From DASRIA01 sp963768885 (GTDB lineage Bacteria > Actinomycetota > Thermoleophilia > Solirubrobacterales > JBBDJG01), in assembly GCA_963768885.1 (NCBI GenBank), contig CAVYJN010000008.1, positions 124,001 to 188,000 on the forward strand: a DNA stretch of 64,000 nt. Direction: 5' to 3'. Positions 9,332-17,945 of the stretch are shown piece after piece; the first letter of the stretch is position 1, and each line of letters opens with the position of its first letter. A model generated the notes under the pieces. The model saw only the letters and a list, made by a program, of their open reading frames with translations, had not been told where the DNA came from and did no database searches. Both the position numbers and the translations under genes were made by a program.

Positions 9332-10014
9332 CGGCGTCGCGTGGACGCGTCCTCGTCTGCGACGACGAGTCGCAGATCCTGAGAGCGCTGCGCGTGGTGC
9401 TGCGCGAGGCCGACTACGACGTCGTGCCGGCCTCGACCGCGGCGGAGGCGCTCGACCTCGCGGCGGTCCAGCGCCTCGACGCGGCGATCGTGGACATCAT
9501 GCTTCCCGACGGGGACGGCGTCGAGGTCGCCCGCCAGATCCGCGAGTGGTCCCCGATCCCGATCCTCGTGCTGTCCGCGATCGGCGAGGAGGACGAGAAG
9601 GTGCGCGCGCTCCAGGCGGGCGCGGACGACTACGTGACCAAGCCGTTCGGGCCCAAGGAGCTGGTCGCCCGCCTCGAGGCCGCGCTGCGGCGGGCTGCGC
9701 CGTCGGGCGAAGAGCTGCCCGTGATCGAGGCGGGCGACCTTGCGCTCGACGTGGCCGCGCACGTCGTTCGCCGGCGCGGTGTCGAGGTGCATCTCACCCC
9801 CACCGAGTTCGGGCTGCTCAAGGCGTTGATGGTCAACCAAGGCAGGCTGATGACCCATGCCGCCCTGCTGAAGGACGTGTGGGGGCCCGCCTACGTCGAG
9901 GACGTCGCGACCCTGCGCACCCACATGGCGAACCTGCGCCGGAAGGTGGAGCCGCGCAAGGGGCCGCACCACATCCACACCGAGCCGGGCGTGGGCTACC
10001 GCTTCAGCTCGTAG
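9328..10014 (+). CDS. kdpE: KdpE response regulator (OmpR family)
   Basis: GTG start overlapping the kinase stop; 228 aa. Receiver domain with acidic pocket 'CDDE', phospho-acceptor Asp56 in 'AAIVDIMLPDGDG' and Lys105 in 'TKPFG'. The C-terminal winged helix has 'LTPTEFGLLKAL' and 'TLRTHMANLRRKVE', as in KdpE/OmpR proteins. It would activate the kdp structural genes immediately downstream. The two 11-bp-period direct repeats at 10039-10087 are good candidates for its binding site. Confidence 0.92.
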   Translation: MTASRGRVLVCDDESQILRALRVVLREADYDVVPASTAAEALDLAAVQRLDAAIVDIMLPDGDGVEVARQIREWSPIPILVLSAIGEEDEKVRALQAGADDYVTKPFGPKELVARLEAALRRAAPSGEELPVIEAGDLALDVAAHVVRRRGVEVHLTPTEFGLLKALMVNQGRLMTHAALLKDVWGPAYVEDVATLRTHMANLRRKVEPRKGPHHIHTEPGVGYRFSS

Positions 10015-10038
10015 CGGCGGGCGGCCTCCAGGCCGATC

Positions 10039-10087
10039 TTGACGACATCTTGACGCGACGCGCCGAACCTTCACGGATGCTTCACGG
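10039..10087 (+). promoter_or_regulatory. Candidate KdpE box: two pairs of 11-bp-period direct repeats
   Basis: TTGACG occurs at 10039 and 10050, and CTTCACGG at 10069 and 10080, each pair spaced exactly 11 bp. OmpR/PhoB-type regulators bind tandem half-sites with this period. The block sits in the only gap between kdpE and the small-peptide/kdpF/kdpA genes. Confidence 0.5.
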
Positions 10088-10132
10088 GCGAGGGACGACC
10101 CTGTTGGGCATGTCCCGCGTCGCGACGACCAG

Positions 10133-10252
10133 GTGACCTTCTCCGGCGTCATCGCGGCCGCCGGCTTCTCCGGCGACATCCTGTCGGTCGCGATCGCGCT
10201 CGCGGTGTTCGCCGTGATCCTGCTCACGATCGAGGTGCTCGACCGCATATGA
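10133..10252 (+). CDS. 39-aa single-span membrane peptide upstream of kdpF
   Basis: GTG start; it reads VTFSGVIAAAGFSG and then a hydrophobic span 'AIALAVFAVILLTIEVL' ending DRI. Its TGA overlaps the kdpF ATG (ATGA), so it is translated as part of the kdp mRNA. It is not KdpF, which follows intact, and I know no standard name for it. It may be a second small subunit or a leader peptide for the transporter. Confidence 0.6.
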   Translation: MTFSGVIAAAGFSGDILSVAIALAVFAVILLTIEVLDRI

Positions 10253-10338
10253 GCGCCGCGGAGCTGTTCGGCCTGATCGTCTCGCTGCTCGTCTTCGCCT
10301 ATCTCGTCTACGCGCTGGTGCGCGGAGAGAAGCTCTAG
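10249..10338 (+). CDS. kdpF: KdpF, small stabilising subunit of the K+-ATPase
   Basis: 29 aa, MSAAELFGLIVSLLVF then AYLVYALVRGEKL. The 'YLVYAL..E.L/F' end is the KdpF signature. It is a single transmembrane helix that sits between KdpA and KdpB and stabilises the complex. It overlaps the preceding peptide by 4 nt and lies 8 nt before kdpA. Confidence 0.92.
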   Translation: MSAAELFGLIVSLLVFAYLVYALVRGEKL

Positions 10339-10346
10339 GCCCGGTC

Positions 10347-12105
10347 GTGACGGCCCAGGCCTGGCTTCAGATCGCCTTCTACGCGGCCGTGCTGACGGCG
10401 CTCACGCCGCTGCTCGGCGCCTACATGGCGCGCGTCTACCAGGGCGAGCACGTCGCGCTTGCGCGCGTGCTGGGACCGGTCGAGCGCCTGACCTACCGTG
10501 CGCTCGGCACGAACCCCGCGCGCGAGCAGAGCTGGAAGAGCTACGCGCGCACGACGGTCGTGTTCTCGGCGCTGTTCTGGGTGGCGCTGTACGTGATCCT
10601 GCGCGCGCAGGGGATCCACTTCTTCAACCCGACCGGTTTCAACGCGGCGCCGTGGGACGTCACCTTCAACACGACGTCCTCGTTCGTCACCAACACCAAC
10701 TGGCAGTACTACGGCGGCGAGACGACGATGTCGTACCTGTCGCAGATGGCCGGCCTGGCGGTGCAGAACTTCGTGTCGGCCGCGGTCGGCATGGCCGTGC
10801 TGGCGGCGATGATCCGCGGCTTCGCGCGGCGCAGCGCGGACACGCTCGGCAACTTCTGGGTGGACGTGACGCGGTCGCTGCTCTACATCCTGCTGCCGCT
10901 GTCGTTGATCGGCGCGCTCCTGCTCGTCTCCCAGGGCGTGGTGCAGACGCTCGCCGGGCCCACCGTCCTTCACGACGGCGATCGGCGGCGAGCAGACGCT
11001 GGCGCTCGGCCCGGCCGCCTCGCAGATCGCGATCAAGCAGCTCGGCACCAACGGCGGCGGCTTCTTCAACACGAACTCGGCGATGCCGTTCGAGAACCCG
11101 ACCCAGCTCGCGAACTTCATCGAGGTGCTGTTCATCCTGCTGATCCCGGCGGGGCTGACGGCGACCTTCGGGCGGATGGTCGGCAGCCGCCGCCAGGGCT
11201 GGACCCTCTACTCGGCGATGCTGGCGATGTTCATCGCCGGCGTGGTGATGGCCTACCCGGCCGAGCAGCACGGGTCGCCCGTGCTCCGCGACGCGGGAAT
11301 CGAGATGAGCGCCACCGACGGCAGCACGGGCGGAAACCTGCAGGACGCCGAGCAGCGCAACGGGATCGCCAACTCGGCGCTGTGGGCAACCGCGACGACG
11401 GACGCGTCCAACGGGTCGGTCAACTCCGGCCACGAGGCCTACACCGGCATCGGCGGCTTGGTGCCGCTCGCCAACATGGCGACCGGGGAGGTGATCTTCG
11501 GCGGGGTCGGCTCGGGCCTGTACGGGATGCTGCTGTTCGTCCTGCTGACCGTCTTCATCGCCGGGCTGATGGTGGGCCGCACGCCCGAGTACCTGGGCAA
11601 GAAGGTCGAGGCGAGAGAGATGAAGCTCGTCGTGATCGGGACCGTCTTCGTGCCGATCGCCGTGCTGGCCTTGACCGCGCTCGCGATCGCAAGCAAGTAC
11701 GGCGCGCCCTCGATCTTCAACAGCGGCCCGCACGGGTTCTCCGAGACGCTGTACGCCTACACGTCGCAGACGAACAACAACGGCTCGGCGTTCGCCGGCT
11801 ACACCGGCTTCGTGCAGCCGAATGCGCCCGGCAACGCCGGCGCCTTCGGGATCACCTTCGCCGATCTGATGGGCGGCCTCGCCATGCTGCTGGGGCGGTT
11901 CGTGCCGCTGCTGGCAGCGCTCGCCGTGGGCGGCTCGCTGGCGAAGAAGCGCATCACGCCCGCCGGCCCGGGCACCTTCCGCACCGACTCGCCCGTGTTC
12001 GTCGTGCTGCTGATCGGCGTCGTCGTGCTCGTCGCCGCCCTCACGTTCCTGCCCGCCTATGCCCTCGGGCCGTTGACCGAGGGCCTCACCACCCAACTGT
12101 TCTGA
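10347..12105 (+). CDS. kdpA: KdpA, K+-translocating subunit (one frame break)
   Basis: The channel-like subunit of the K+-importing P-type ATPase, with about ten membrane helices. Selectivity and pore motifs are clear: 'TNTNWQYYGGE', 'LGTNGGGFFNTNSAMPFENP' and 'GFSETLYAYTSQTNNNGSAF'. The frame changes once between about 10950 and 10975, just before 'TAIGGEQTLALGPAASQ', which aligns with KdpA on both sides. A one-base error is most likely, because the rest of the operon is intact. GTG start at 10347; the stop is 1 nt before the kdpC ATG. Confidence 0.9.
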
Positions 12106-12106
12106 G

Positions 12107-12706
12107 ATGAGCTACCTGCGCAGAGACCTCGTCGCCTCGATCGTCGCGGTGGTCCTCTCCACCGTGGTATTCGGGCTCCTGTATCCGCTGTTCGTCACCG
12201 GTGTGGCCCAGGTGCTGTTTCCGGACAAGGCGGACGGTAGCCGCATCGAGCGCGACGGGAAGGTCGTCGGCTCGAGCCTGATAGCGCAGGACTTCCGCGG
12301 TGACCGCCGCTACTTCCAGCCGCGCCCCTCGCAGACCGACTACGCCGCGAACGCGACCGGCTTCCTGAACCAGGGCCCCAACCAGCAGGAGCTGTCCGAC
12401 CTCACGAAGCAGCGGATCGCGGAATTCCTCTCACTGGAGCGCCCCTTCACACCGGGACTGACGACGGGGCGAATACCCGTCGACGCCGTCACGAACTCCG
12501 CCTCCGGCGTCGATCCCCACATATCCGAGGCCAACGCGCGCATCCAGGCGAACCGCGTCGCGCGGGTGCGTCGCGTCCCGCTCGAGCGCGTCAGGACGTT
12601 GATCGACGACAACACGGACGGGCGCTTCGCCGGCTTCCTGGGCGAGCCCGGCGTGAACGTGCTCGAGCTGAACCTCGCCCTCGACAAGGAGTTCCCGCCC
12701 GCATGA
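12107..12706 (+). CDS. kdpC: KdpC subunit of the K+-ATPase
   Basis: 199 aa. One N-terminal membrane helix (about residues 12-33), then the periplasmic-side domain with 'GSSLIAQDFRGDRRYFQPRPS' split motifs and 'SASGVDPHIS', the hallmark of KdpC. It raises ATP affinity of KdpB. Here it comes before kdpB, whereas the usual order is A-B-C. It overlaps kdpB by 4 nt (ATGA). Confidence 0.95.
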   Translation: MSYLRRDLVASIVAVVLSTVVFGLLYPLFVTGVAQVLFPDKADGSRIERDGKVVGSSLIAQDFRGDRRYFQPRPSQTDYAANATGFLNQGPNQQELSDLTKQRIAEFLSLERPFTPGLTTGRIPVDAVTNSASGVDPHISEANARIQANRVARVRRVPLERVRTLIDDNTDGRFAGFLGEPGVNVLELNLALDKEFPPA

Positions 12707-14763
12707 CCGAGACCAAGTCGCGCTCGCTGTTCGATCCCGTGATCATGTGGCCCGCGCTGGTCGCATCGCTGCACAAGCTGGACCCGCGCGTCCAGTTCCG
12801 CAACCCGGTGATGTTCGTGGTCGAGATCGGCGCGGTGATCACGACGGGCGGCTGGCTGATCCAGGTGTTCGGCGGCCCGCCGCTGGGCGGTGGAGACGAG
12901 CCGGCCTGGTTCACCTTCACCGTGGCGCTGTGGCTGTGGCTCACCGTCGTGTTCGCGAATCTGGCCGAGGCGCTGGCCGAGGGCCGGGGAAAGGCACAGG
13001 CCGCGAGCCTGCGCGCGATGCGCACCGAGACGGTCGCGCATCGCGCCGACGGCCGGGAGGTCGCCGCCTCGGAGCTCCTCCGCGGCGACGTGGTGGTCGT
13101 CACGGCCGGCGAGGTGATCCCGGGCGACGGAACCGTGATCGAAGGCATCGCCTCCGTCGACGAGTCCGCGATCACGGGCGAGTCGGCTCCCGTGATCCGC
13201 GAGGCCGGCGGCGACCGCTCGGCGGTCACGGGCGGCACGCGTGTGCTGTCGGACCGGATCGTGGTCGAGATCACGCAGGAGCCGGGGAGGAGCTTCCTCG
13301 AGCGCATGATCGGCCTCGTCGAAGGCGCGGCGCGCCGCAAGACGCCGAACGAGGTCGCGCTCAACATCCTGCTGGCCGGCCTCACGATCGTGTTCCTCTC
13401 CGCTGTCGTGACCCTGCGCCCGTTCGCCGATTACGCGAACACGGACGCATCGATCGCGACGCTGATCGCGCTGCTCGTCGCGCTGATCCCGACGACGATC
13501 GGCGCGCTCCTGTCGGCGATCGGCATCGCGGGCATGGACAGGCTCGTGCGCCGCAACGTGCTGGCCCTGTCGGGGCGCGCGGTCGAGGCCTCCGGCGACG
13601 TGGACGTGCTGCTGCTCGACAAGACCGGCACGTTGACCCTCGGCGACCGGCAGGCCGTCGAGTTCGTGCCGATGCCGGGCGTACCCGAGAACGAGTTGGT
13701 CGAAGCCGCGCAGATGGCCTCGCTGGCGGACGAGACGCCGGAGGGCCGCTCGATCGTCGTGCTCGCCAAGCAGTACGGGATCCGCGAGCGCCACTTCGAC
13801 CCCAGCGCCAAGTTCGTCCCCTTTAGCGCCGAGACGCGCATGAGCGGCGTGGACCTGAACGGCGATCGCCTGCGAAAGGGCGCGGGCGACGCGATCGCGA
13901 AGCACATCACCGCCGAAGGCGGCCAGGCGCCCCCGGAGCTGCAATCCGAGCTCGAGCGGATCGCGAGCGAGGGCGGCACGCCGCTCGCCGTCTCGCGCAA
14001 CAGCCAGGTGCTCGGCGTCATCTACCTCAAGGACGTGGTCAAGGAGGGAATGAGCGTGCGCTTCGACCAGCTCCGTGCGATGGGCATCCGCAGCGTCATG
14101 ATCACCGGCGACAACCCGCTGACAGCGAAGAAGATCGCGGAGGAGTCCGGCGTCGACGACTTCCTCGCGGAGGCGACGCCGGAGCGCAAGATGGCGCTGA
14201 TCAAGCAAGAGCAGGAGCAGGGCCGGCTCGTGGCGATGACCGGGGACGGGACCAACGACGCACCGGCCCTCGCCCAGTCCGACGTCGGCGTGGCGATGAA
14301 CACCGGCACGCAGGCCGCCCGCGAGGCGGGGAACATGGTCGACCTCGACTCGAACCCGACGAAGCTGATCGAGATCGTCGAGGTCGGCAAGCAGCTGCTG
14401 ATCACGCGCGGCGCGCTCACGACCTTCTCGATCGCGAACGACGTCGCCAAGTACTTCGCCATCCTCCCCGCGATCTTCGCGAGCACCTACGCCGCAGCCG
14501 GCAGCGACACGGGGCCGCTCGACAAGCTGAACGTCATGTCCCTCGGCACGCCCGAGTCGGCGATCATCTCCGCGATTGTCTTCAACGCGCTGCTGATCCC
14601 GCTGCTGATACCGCTCGCGTTGCGAGGTGTCCGGTACCGGCCGATCGGCGCCACCGCGCTGCTGCGGCGCAACCTCCTGGTCTACGGGCTCGGCGGGCTG
14701 ATCACGCCGTTCATCGGGATCAAGCTCGTCGACCTGCTCGTCCACAACCTGCTCGGCGCATAG
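12703..14763 (+). CDS. kdpB: KdpB, catalytic P-type ATPase subunit
   Basis: 686 aa, full length. It shows the actuator motif 'SAITGESAPVI', the phosphorylated Asp306 in 'LLLDKTGTLTLGD', and the hinge 'GDGTNDAPALAQSDVGVAMN'. C-terminal helices include 'KYFAILPAIF', typical of KdpB. It hydrolyses ATP to drive K+ through KdpA. It is translated coupled to kdpC upstream; the sensor half of KdpD follows 12 nt after its stop. Confidence 0.96.
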   Translation: MTETKSRSLFDPVIMWPALVASLHKLDPRVQFRNPVMFVVEIGAVITTGGWLIQVFGGPPLGGGDEPAWFTFTVALWLWLTVVFANLAEALAEGRGKAQAASLRAMRTETVAHRADGREVAASELLRGDVVVVTAGEVIPGDGTVIEGIASVDESAITGESAPVIREAGGDRSAVTGGTRVLSDRIVVEITQEPGRSFLERMIGLVEGAARRKTPNEVALNILLAGLTIVFLSAVVTLRPFADYANTDASIATLIALLVALIPTTIGALLSAIGIAGMDRLVRRNVLALSGRAVEASGDVDVLLLDKTGTLTLGDRQAVEFVPMPGVPENELVEAAQMASLADETPEGRSIVVLAKQYGIRERHFDPSAKFVPFSAETRMSGVDLNGDRLRKGAGDAIAKHITAEGGQAPPELQSELERIASEGGTPLAVSRNSQVLGVIYLKDVVKEGMSVRFDQLRAMGIRSVMITGDNPLTAKKIAEESGVDDFLAEATPERKMALIKQEQEQGRLVAMTGDGTNDAPALAQSDVGVAMNTGTQAAREAGNMVDLDSNPTKLIEIVEVGKQLLITRGALTTFSIANDVAKYFAILPAIFASTYAAAGSDTGPLDKLNVMSLGTPESAIISAIVFNALLIPLLIPLALRGVRYRPIGATALLRRNLLVYGLGGLITPFIGIKLVDLLVHNLLGA

Positions 14764-14775
14764 GCTGAACCGGCG

Positions 14776-15875
14776 ATGGCCGGCCGTCACAAGATCTTCC
14801 TGGGCATGGCCGCGGGCGTCGGCAAGACGTACCGCATGCTTCAAGAGGGGCAGGCCGAGGCGGAGTCCGGGCGCGACACCGTGATCGGCTTTATCGAGAC
14901 ACACGGCCGCGAGGAAACCGCGGCGATCGCAGCGGGCCTCGAGGTCGTCCCGCGCCGCCGCTTGGACTACCGCGGCACCACGCTCGAGGAGATGGACCTG
15001 CCCGCGCTGCTCGCGCGCCGGCCCGGAGCTCGCCCTGATCGACGAGCTCGCCCACACGAACGCGCCCGGGCTCGAGCATCCGAAGCGCTACGAGGACATC
15101 GAGGACGTGCTCGAGGCGGACATCGACGTCTTCTCCACGGTGAACGTGCAGCACCTCGAGAGCCTCAACGACCAGGTCGCCGAGCTGACCGGCGTGCGCG
15201 TGCGCGAGACGGTCCCCGACGAGGTCCTCTCGCGCGCCGACGAGGTCGTGCTGCTCGACCTCACTCCGGAGGCGCTGATCTCGCGCTTGCGCGAGGGCAA
15301 GGTGTACAAGCCGGAACGGGTCGCGGCCGCGCTCGGCGGCTTCTTCAAGGTCGAGAACCTCCAGGCGCTGCGCGAGGTCGCGCTGCGCCAGGTAGCGGAG
15401 GACGTGGAGGCGAAGCGCCTAGTGCGGGACACCTTGTTCGAGCGCGAGGAGCGGCTGTTCGGCTCCGCCGCCGCCGCCGATCGCGGAGCGGCTGCTCGTG
15501 CTCGTCCCGCTCGACGCCCGCGCCGAGCCCGTCGTGCGGCGCGCATGGCGCTCGTCGCAGCGGCTCGCCGCCGACCTCGACATCCTCATCGTGCGCGATC
15601 CCGAGTCGGAGCCCTCGGCGGCGGAGCGCGAGCAGCTCGAGCGCCTGCGGCGCCTCGCGTCCGTGCTCGGCGCGGCGCTCTTCGTGGAAACCGGCGAAGA
15701 CGTCGCCCGCGTGGCCGGCCGCGTCGCGCGGGAGCGCGGCACGACGTACATCCTGATGGGCCGGCCGCGGCGCGGCCGCGGACTCGGCCGGCTGCGTGAC
15801 CCGCTGCCGATGCGGCTGCTGCGAGAGCTGCCGGACGTGGACGTGCGGGTGCTCGCGGACCGGCCGTCGAGCTGA
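14776..15875 (+). CDS. N-terminal KdpD sensor domain plus Usp domain as a separate protein (two frame breaks)
   Basis: Begins with the KdpD N-terminal domain: Walker A 'GMAAGVGKTYRML', Walker B 'LIDELAHTNAPG', then 'STVNVQHLESLND' and 'GKVYKPERVAAAL'. The Usp-like part includes 'LLVLVPLDARAEP' and 'GTTYILMGRPRRG'. It stops where the membrane domain of a normal KdpD would begin; that half is the gene at 7895. Reading it whole needs shifts near 15020-15035 and in the GCC repeat near 15466-15480, probably sequencing indels. It is known that the free N-terminal domain can modulate KdpE signalling in organisms with truncated KdpD; here both halves exist in trans. Confidence 0.82.
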
Positions 15876-15881
15876 CGGTGG

Positions 15882-15887
15882 TACAAC
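15882..15887 (+). promoter_or_regulatory. -10-like box (TACAAC) exactly 7 nt before the P450 GTG
   Basis: TACAAC followed by 7 nt and the GTG start fits the leaderless layout repeated elsewhere in this window. The box lies just after the stop of the KdpD sensor gene. Confidence 0.4.
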
Positions 15888-15894
15888 TCGCCCC

Positions 15895-17235
15895 GTGGCG
15901 ACGCTGCCGCCCGGTTCACGGGTTCCCGGACCGATCAACGCGTTCTCGTTCACGCGCGATCCGGTCGGCTTCCTCGAGCGCCAGCGCCGGCGCTACGGCA
16001 ACGCGTTCAGCATCAACTTCCCCGGCTTCGGCCGGATGGCCTACTTCGCGGACCCGGAGCTGGTCAGGCAGGTGTTCACGGGCGACCCGCGCGCGCTTCA
16101 CGCCGGCGAGGCGAACGGGCGCGCGCTCGAGCCCGTGCTCGGGAAGTTCTCGCTGCTGACCCTCGACGAGGACGACCACATGCGTCAGCGCAAGCTGCTG
16201 CTCCCGCCGTTCCACGGCGAGGCGGTACGACGGTACGGCGACCTCATCGAGGAGATCGCCGCGCGCGAGATCGAGCGCTGGCCGATCGGCGTGCCGTTCG
16301 GCCTCCGGCCCCGGATGCAGGCGATCACCCTCGACGTGATCCTGCGCGCCGTGTTCGGGATCCGCGGCGAGCAGCGCCTCGCGCAGTTCCGCGCGGTGCT
16401 CCCCCGCCTGACCGAGGCGAGCGGAGTCGTGATGTGGCTTCCCTTCCTGCGCCGCAACCTCGGGCCCTGGAGCCCGTGGGTGCGCTTCCAGCGGGTGCGC
16501 CGCGCGGTCGACGACCTCGTCTACGACGAGATCCGCCTCAGACGTGCGGACCCCGACGCCGGCGCGCGCGACGACATGCTCTCGCTGCTGCTGCAGGCCC
16601 GCCACGAGGACGGCAGCGCGATGAGCGACCAGGAGTTGCGCGACGAGCTGATCACGCTCCTGACCGCGGGCCACGAGACCAGCGCGACCGCGCTCGCGTG
16701 GGCCTTCGAGCGGCTGCTGCGCACGCCGCAGGCGCTCGAGCGCCTGCTCGACGACCTCGACGACGACACATACATGGACGCCGTCGTGAAGGAGACGCTG
16801 CGCGTGCGACCGGTCGTGATCGACGTCGCGCGCGTCGCCAAGGCCGACATGCGGATCGGCGGCTGGGACGTGCGCGCGGGGACGGTGGTCGTGCCCGCGA
16901 TCGCGCTCGTGCAGATGCGGCCGGACCTGTTCCCGGAGCCGCAGGCGTTCCGTCCCGAGCGCTTCCTCGACGCGCAGCCGCACGCCTATACGTGGATCCC
17001 GTTCGGGGGCGGGGTGCGGCGCTGCATCGGCGCCGCGTTCGCGCAATACGAGATCCGCACCGTGCTGCGGACGGTCCTGCGCGGCGTGCGGCTGAAGGCC
17101 CCCGACCCGGCCCCCGAAGCGCAACGGAGCCGCCACGTGACGCTCGTCCCCGGCGGCGAGACCACGGTGGTCGTGGAGCGCCGTGTGGACACCGCGTCCA
17201 ACGGGACACGGGTGCAATTGTCCACCGGGGCTTGA
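15895..17235 (+). CDS. Cytochrome P450
   Basis: 446 aa, soluble bacterial type. The I-helix reads 'LLTAGHETSATALAWAFE', the K-helix ExxR is 'ETLRVRP', and the haem loop is 'FGGGVRRCIGAAFA' with axial Cys377. The GTG at 15895 gives a typical N-terminus (ATLPPGSRVPGPINAF). It would hydroxylate a lipophilic substrate using external ferredoxin and reductase, neither of which is adjacent. It stands as a single gene after the kdp locus and is probably transcribed without a leader from the box at 15882. Confidence 0.93.
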   Translation: MATLPPGSRVPGPINAFSFTRDPVGFLERQRRRYGNAFSINFPGFGRMAYFADPELVRQVFTGDPRALHAGEANGRALEPVLGKFSLLTLDEDDHMRQRKLLLPPFHGEAVRRYGDLIEEIAAREIERWPIGVPFGLRPRMQAITLDVILRAVFGIRGEQRLAQFRAVLPRLTEASGVVMWLPFLRRNLGPWSPWVRFQRVRRAVDDLVYDEIRLRRADPDAGARDDMLSLLLQARHEDGSAMSDQELRDELITLLTAGHETSATALAWAFERLLRTPQALERLLDDLDDDTYMDAVVKETLRVRPVVIDVARVAKADMRIGGWDVRAGTVVVPAIALVQMRPDLFPEPQAFRPERFLDAQPHAYTWIPFGGGVRRCIGAAFAQYEIRTVLRTVLRGVRLKAPDPAPEAQRSRHVTLVPGGETTVVVERRVDTASNGTRVQLSTGA

Positions 17236-17259
17236 AACTTACCCCGCGGTCAGTAATAC
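17232..17259 (+). promoter_or_regulatory. Putative promoter (TTGAAA-N16-TAATAC) of the zinc-ribbon gene
   Basis: TTGAAA at 17232 overlaps the P450 stop, and TAATAC at 17254 follows after 16 bp. The start codon is 40 nt further on, behind a GGAGGGG ribosome site. Confidence 0.45.
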
Positions 17260-17298
17260 TCCCGCCCGCCCGACGAGCCCTTGGGAGGGGAGAATCGG

Positions 17299-17520
17299 TT
17301 GACAGCAGTGCCATACATCCATTGCCCCGCATGCCGCCTGACGGTGTACGGCGGCATTGCATACAGGGATCGCAAGGAATGCCCACGGTGTGGCACGGAG
17401 ATGTCCGAGCGCCCGAGCCCGCTCTTCCGCTCGCTGAGACTGGACCGCGGGCTCGCGCGACCTGCCGCCGGCGCCGACGAGGACGACGCGGCGCCGCGCG
17501 GCCTCAGCGCCGCGGCCTGA
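17299..17520 (+). CDS. Small zinc-ribbon protein (73 aa)
   Basis: The TTG at 17299 is chosen for the GGAGGGG at 17284-17290. 'IHCPACRLTVYGG' and 'ECPRCGTEM' supply two CxxC knuckles about 20 residues apart, a rubredoxin-like zinc ribbon. The C-terminal tail is charged and alanine-rich. The family is not named; it probably binds Zn and a nucleic acid or protein partner. It lies 32 nt upstream of a predicted NYN nuclease and may be co-transcribed with it. Confidence 0.65.
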   Translation: MTAVPYIHCPACRLTVYGGIAYRDRKECPRCGTEMSERPSPLFRSLRLDRGLARPAAGADEDDAAPRGLSAAA

Positions 17521-17552
17521 GCCGCCCGCCCGATCGAGCAGCTCGGCGCAAG

Positions 17553-17945
17553 GTGACCGCCGCGCGCCGTCGGCTGATCGTCGATGGGATGAACGTGATC
17601 GGCTCGCGCCCGACGGGATGGTGGCGCGACCGCCGCGCCGCGATGGCCGAGTTCGTGGAGGAGCTTGCCGGCTACGGGGCGCGCAGCGGAGAGGATCTGA
17701 TGGTCGTGCTCGACTCGAAGCCGTTCGAGCTGCCGGACACCGCCGGGGAGATCGACGTGCGCTTCGCGAGCTCGCGCGGGCCCGACGCCGCCGACGATGT
17801 GATCGTCGACATCGTCGGCGCGGATGCCGAGCCCTCGGCCATCGTGGTCGCCACATCGGACAAGGAACTGGCGAACCGGGTGCGCATGCTCGGCGGCGAG
17901 ACGATCAGCTCCAGCATGCTGCGCCGGTTGCTCGAAGAGAGCTAG
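17553..17945 (+). CDS. NYN domain (YacP-like) predicted ribonuclease
   Basis: 130 aa from GTG 17553. 'LIVDGMNVIGSRP' is the first acidic motif of NYN/PIN-like nucleases; 'VVLDSKP', 'ADDVIVDIV' and 'VVATSDKELANRVRMLG' supply the other conserved Asp residues. Bacillus YacP/Rae1 of this family cuts mRNA on the ribosome, so an RNA-cleaving role is likely. Its 3' end overlaps the convergent MerR gene by 4 nt. Confidence 0.8.
   Translation: MTAARRRLIVDGMNVIGSRPTGWWRDRRAAMAEFVEELAGYGARSGEDLMVVLDSKPFELPDTAGEIDVRFASSRGPDAADDVIVDIVGADAEPSAIVVATSDKELANRVRMLGGETISSSMLRRLLEES

Noticed and set aside
10015..10132. ydaO riboswitch in front of the kdp structural genes (common for K+ transporters)
   Set aside because: The gap is only 118 bp and has none of the ydaO elements.
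10347..12105. kdpA as a real pseudogene because of its frame break
   Set aside because: Motifs on both sides are perfect, the operon is intact, and similar one-base breaks recur across the window, so an indel error is more likely.
12340..15057. Very long minus-strand open frame (905 codons) opposite kdpC/kdpB
   Set aside because: It mirrors the codon pattern of the clear kdp genes; its translation is His/Arg/Asp-rich low complexity with no domain.
15796..15894. N-terminal extension of the P450 from the upstream frame
   Set aside because: It lies inside the KdpD sensor gene; GTG 15895 gives a normal P450 start with a -10 box 7 nt before it.
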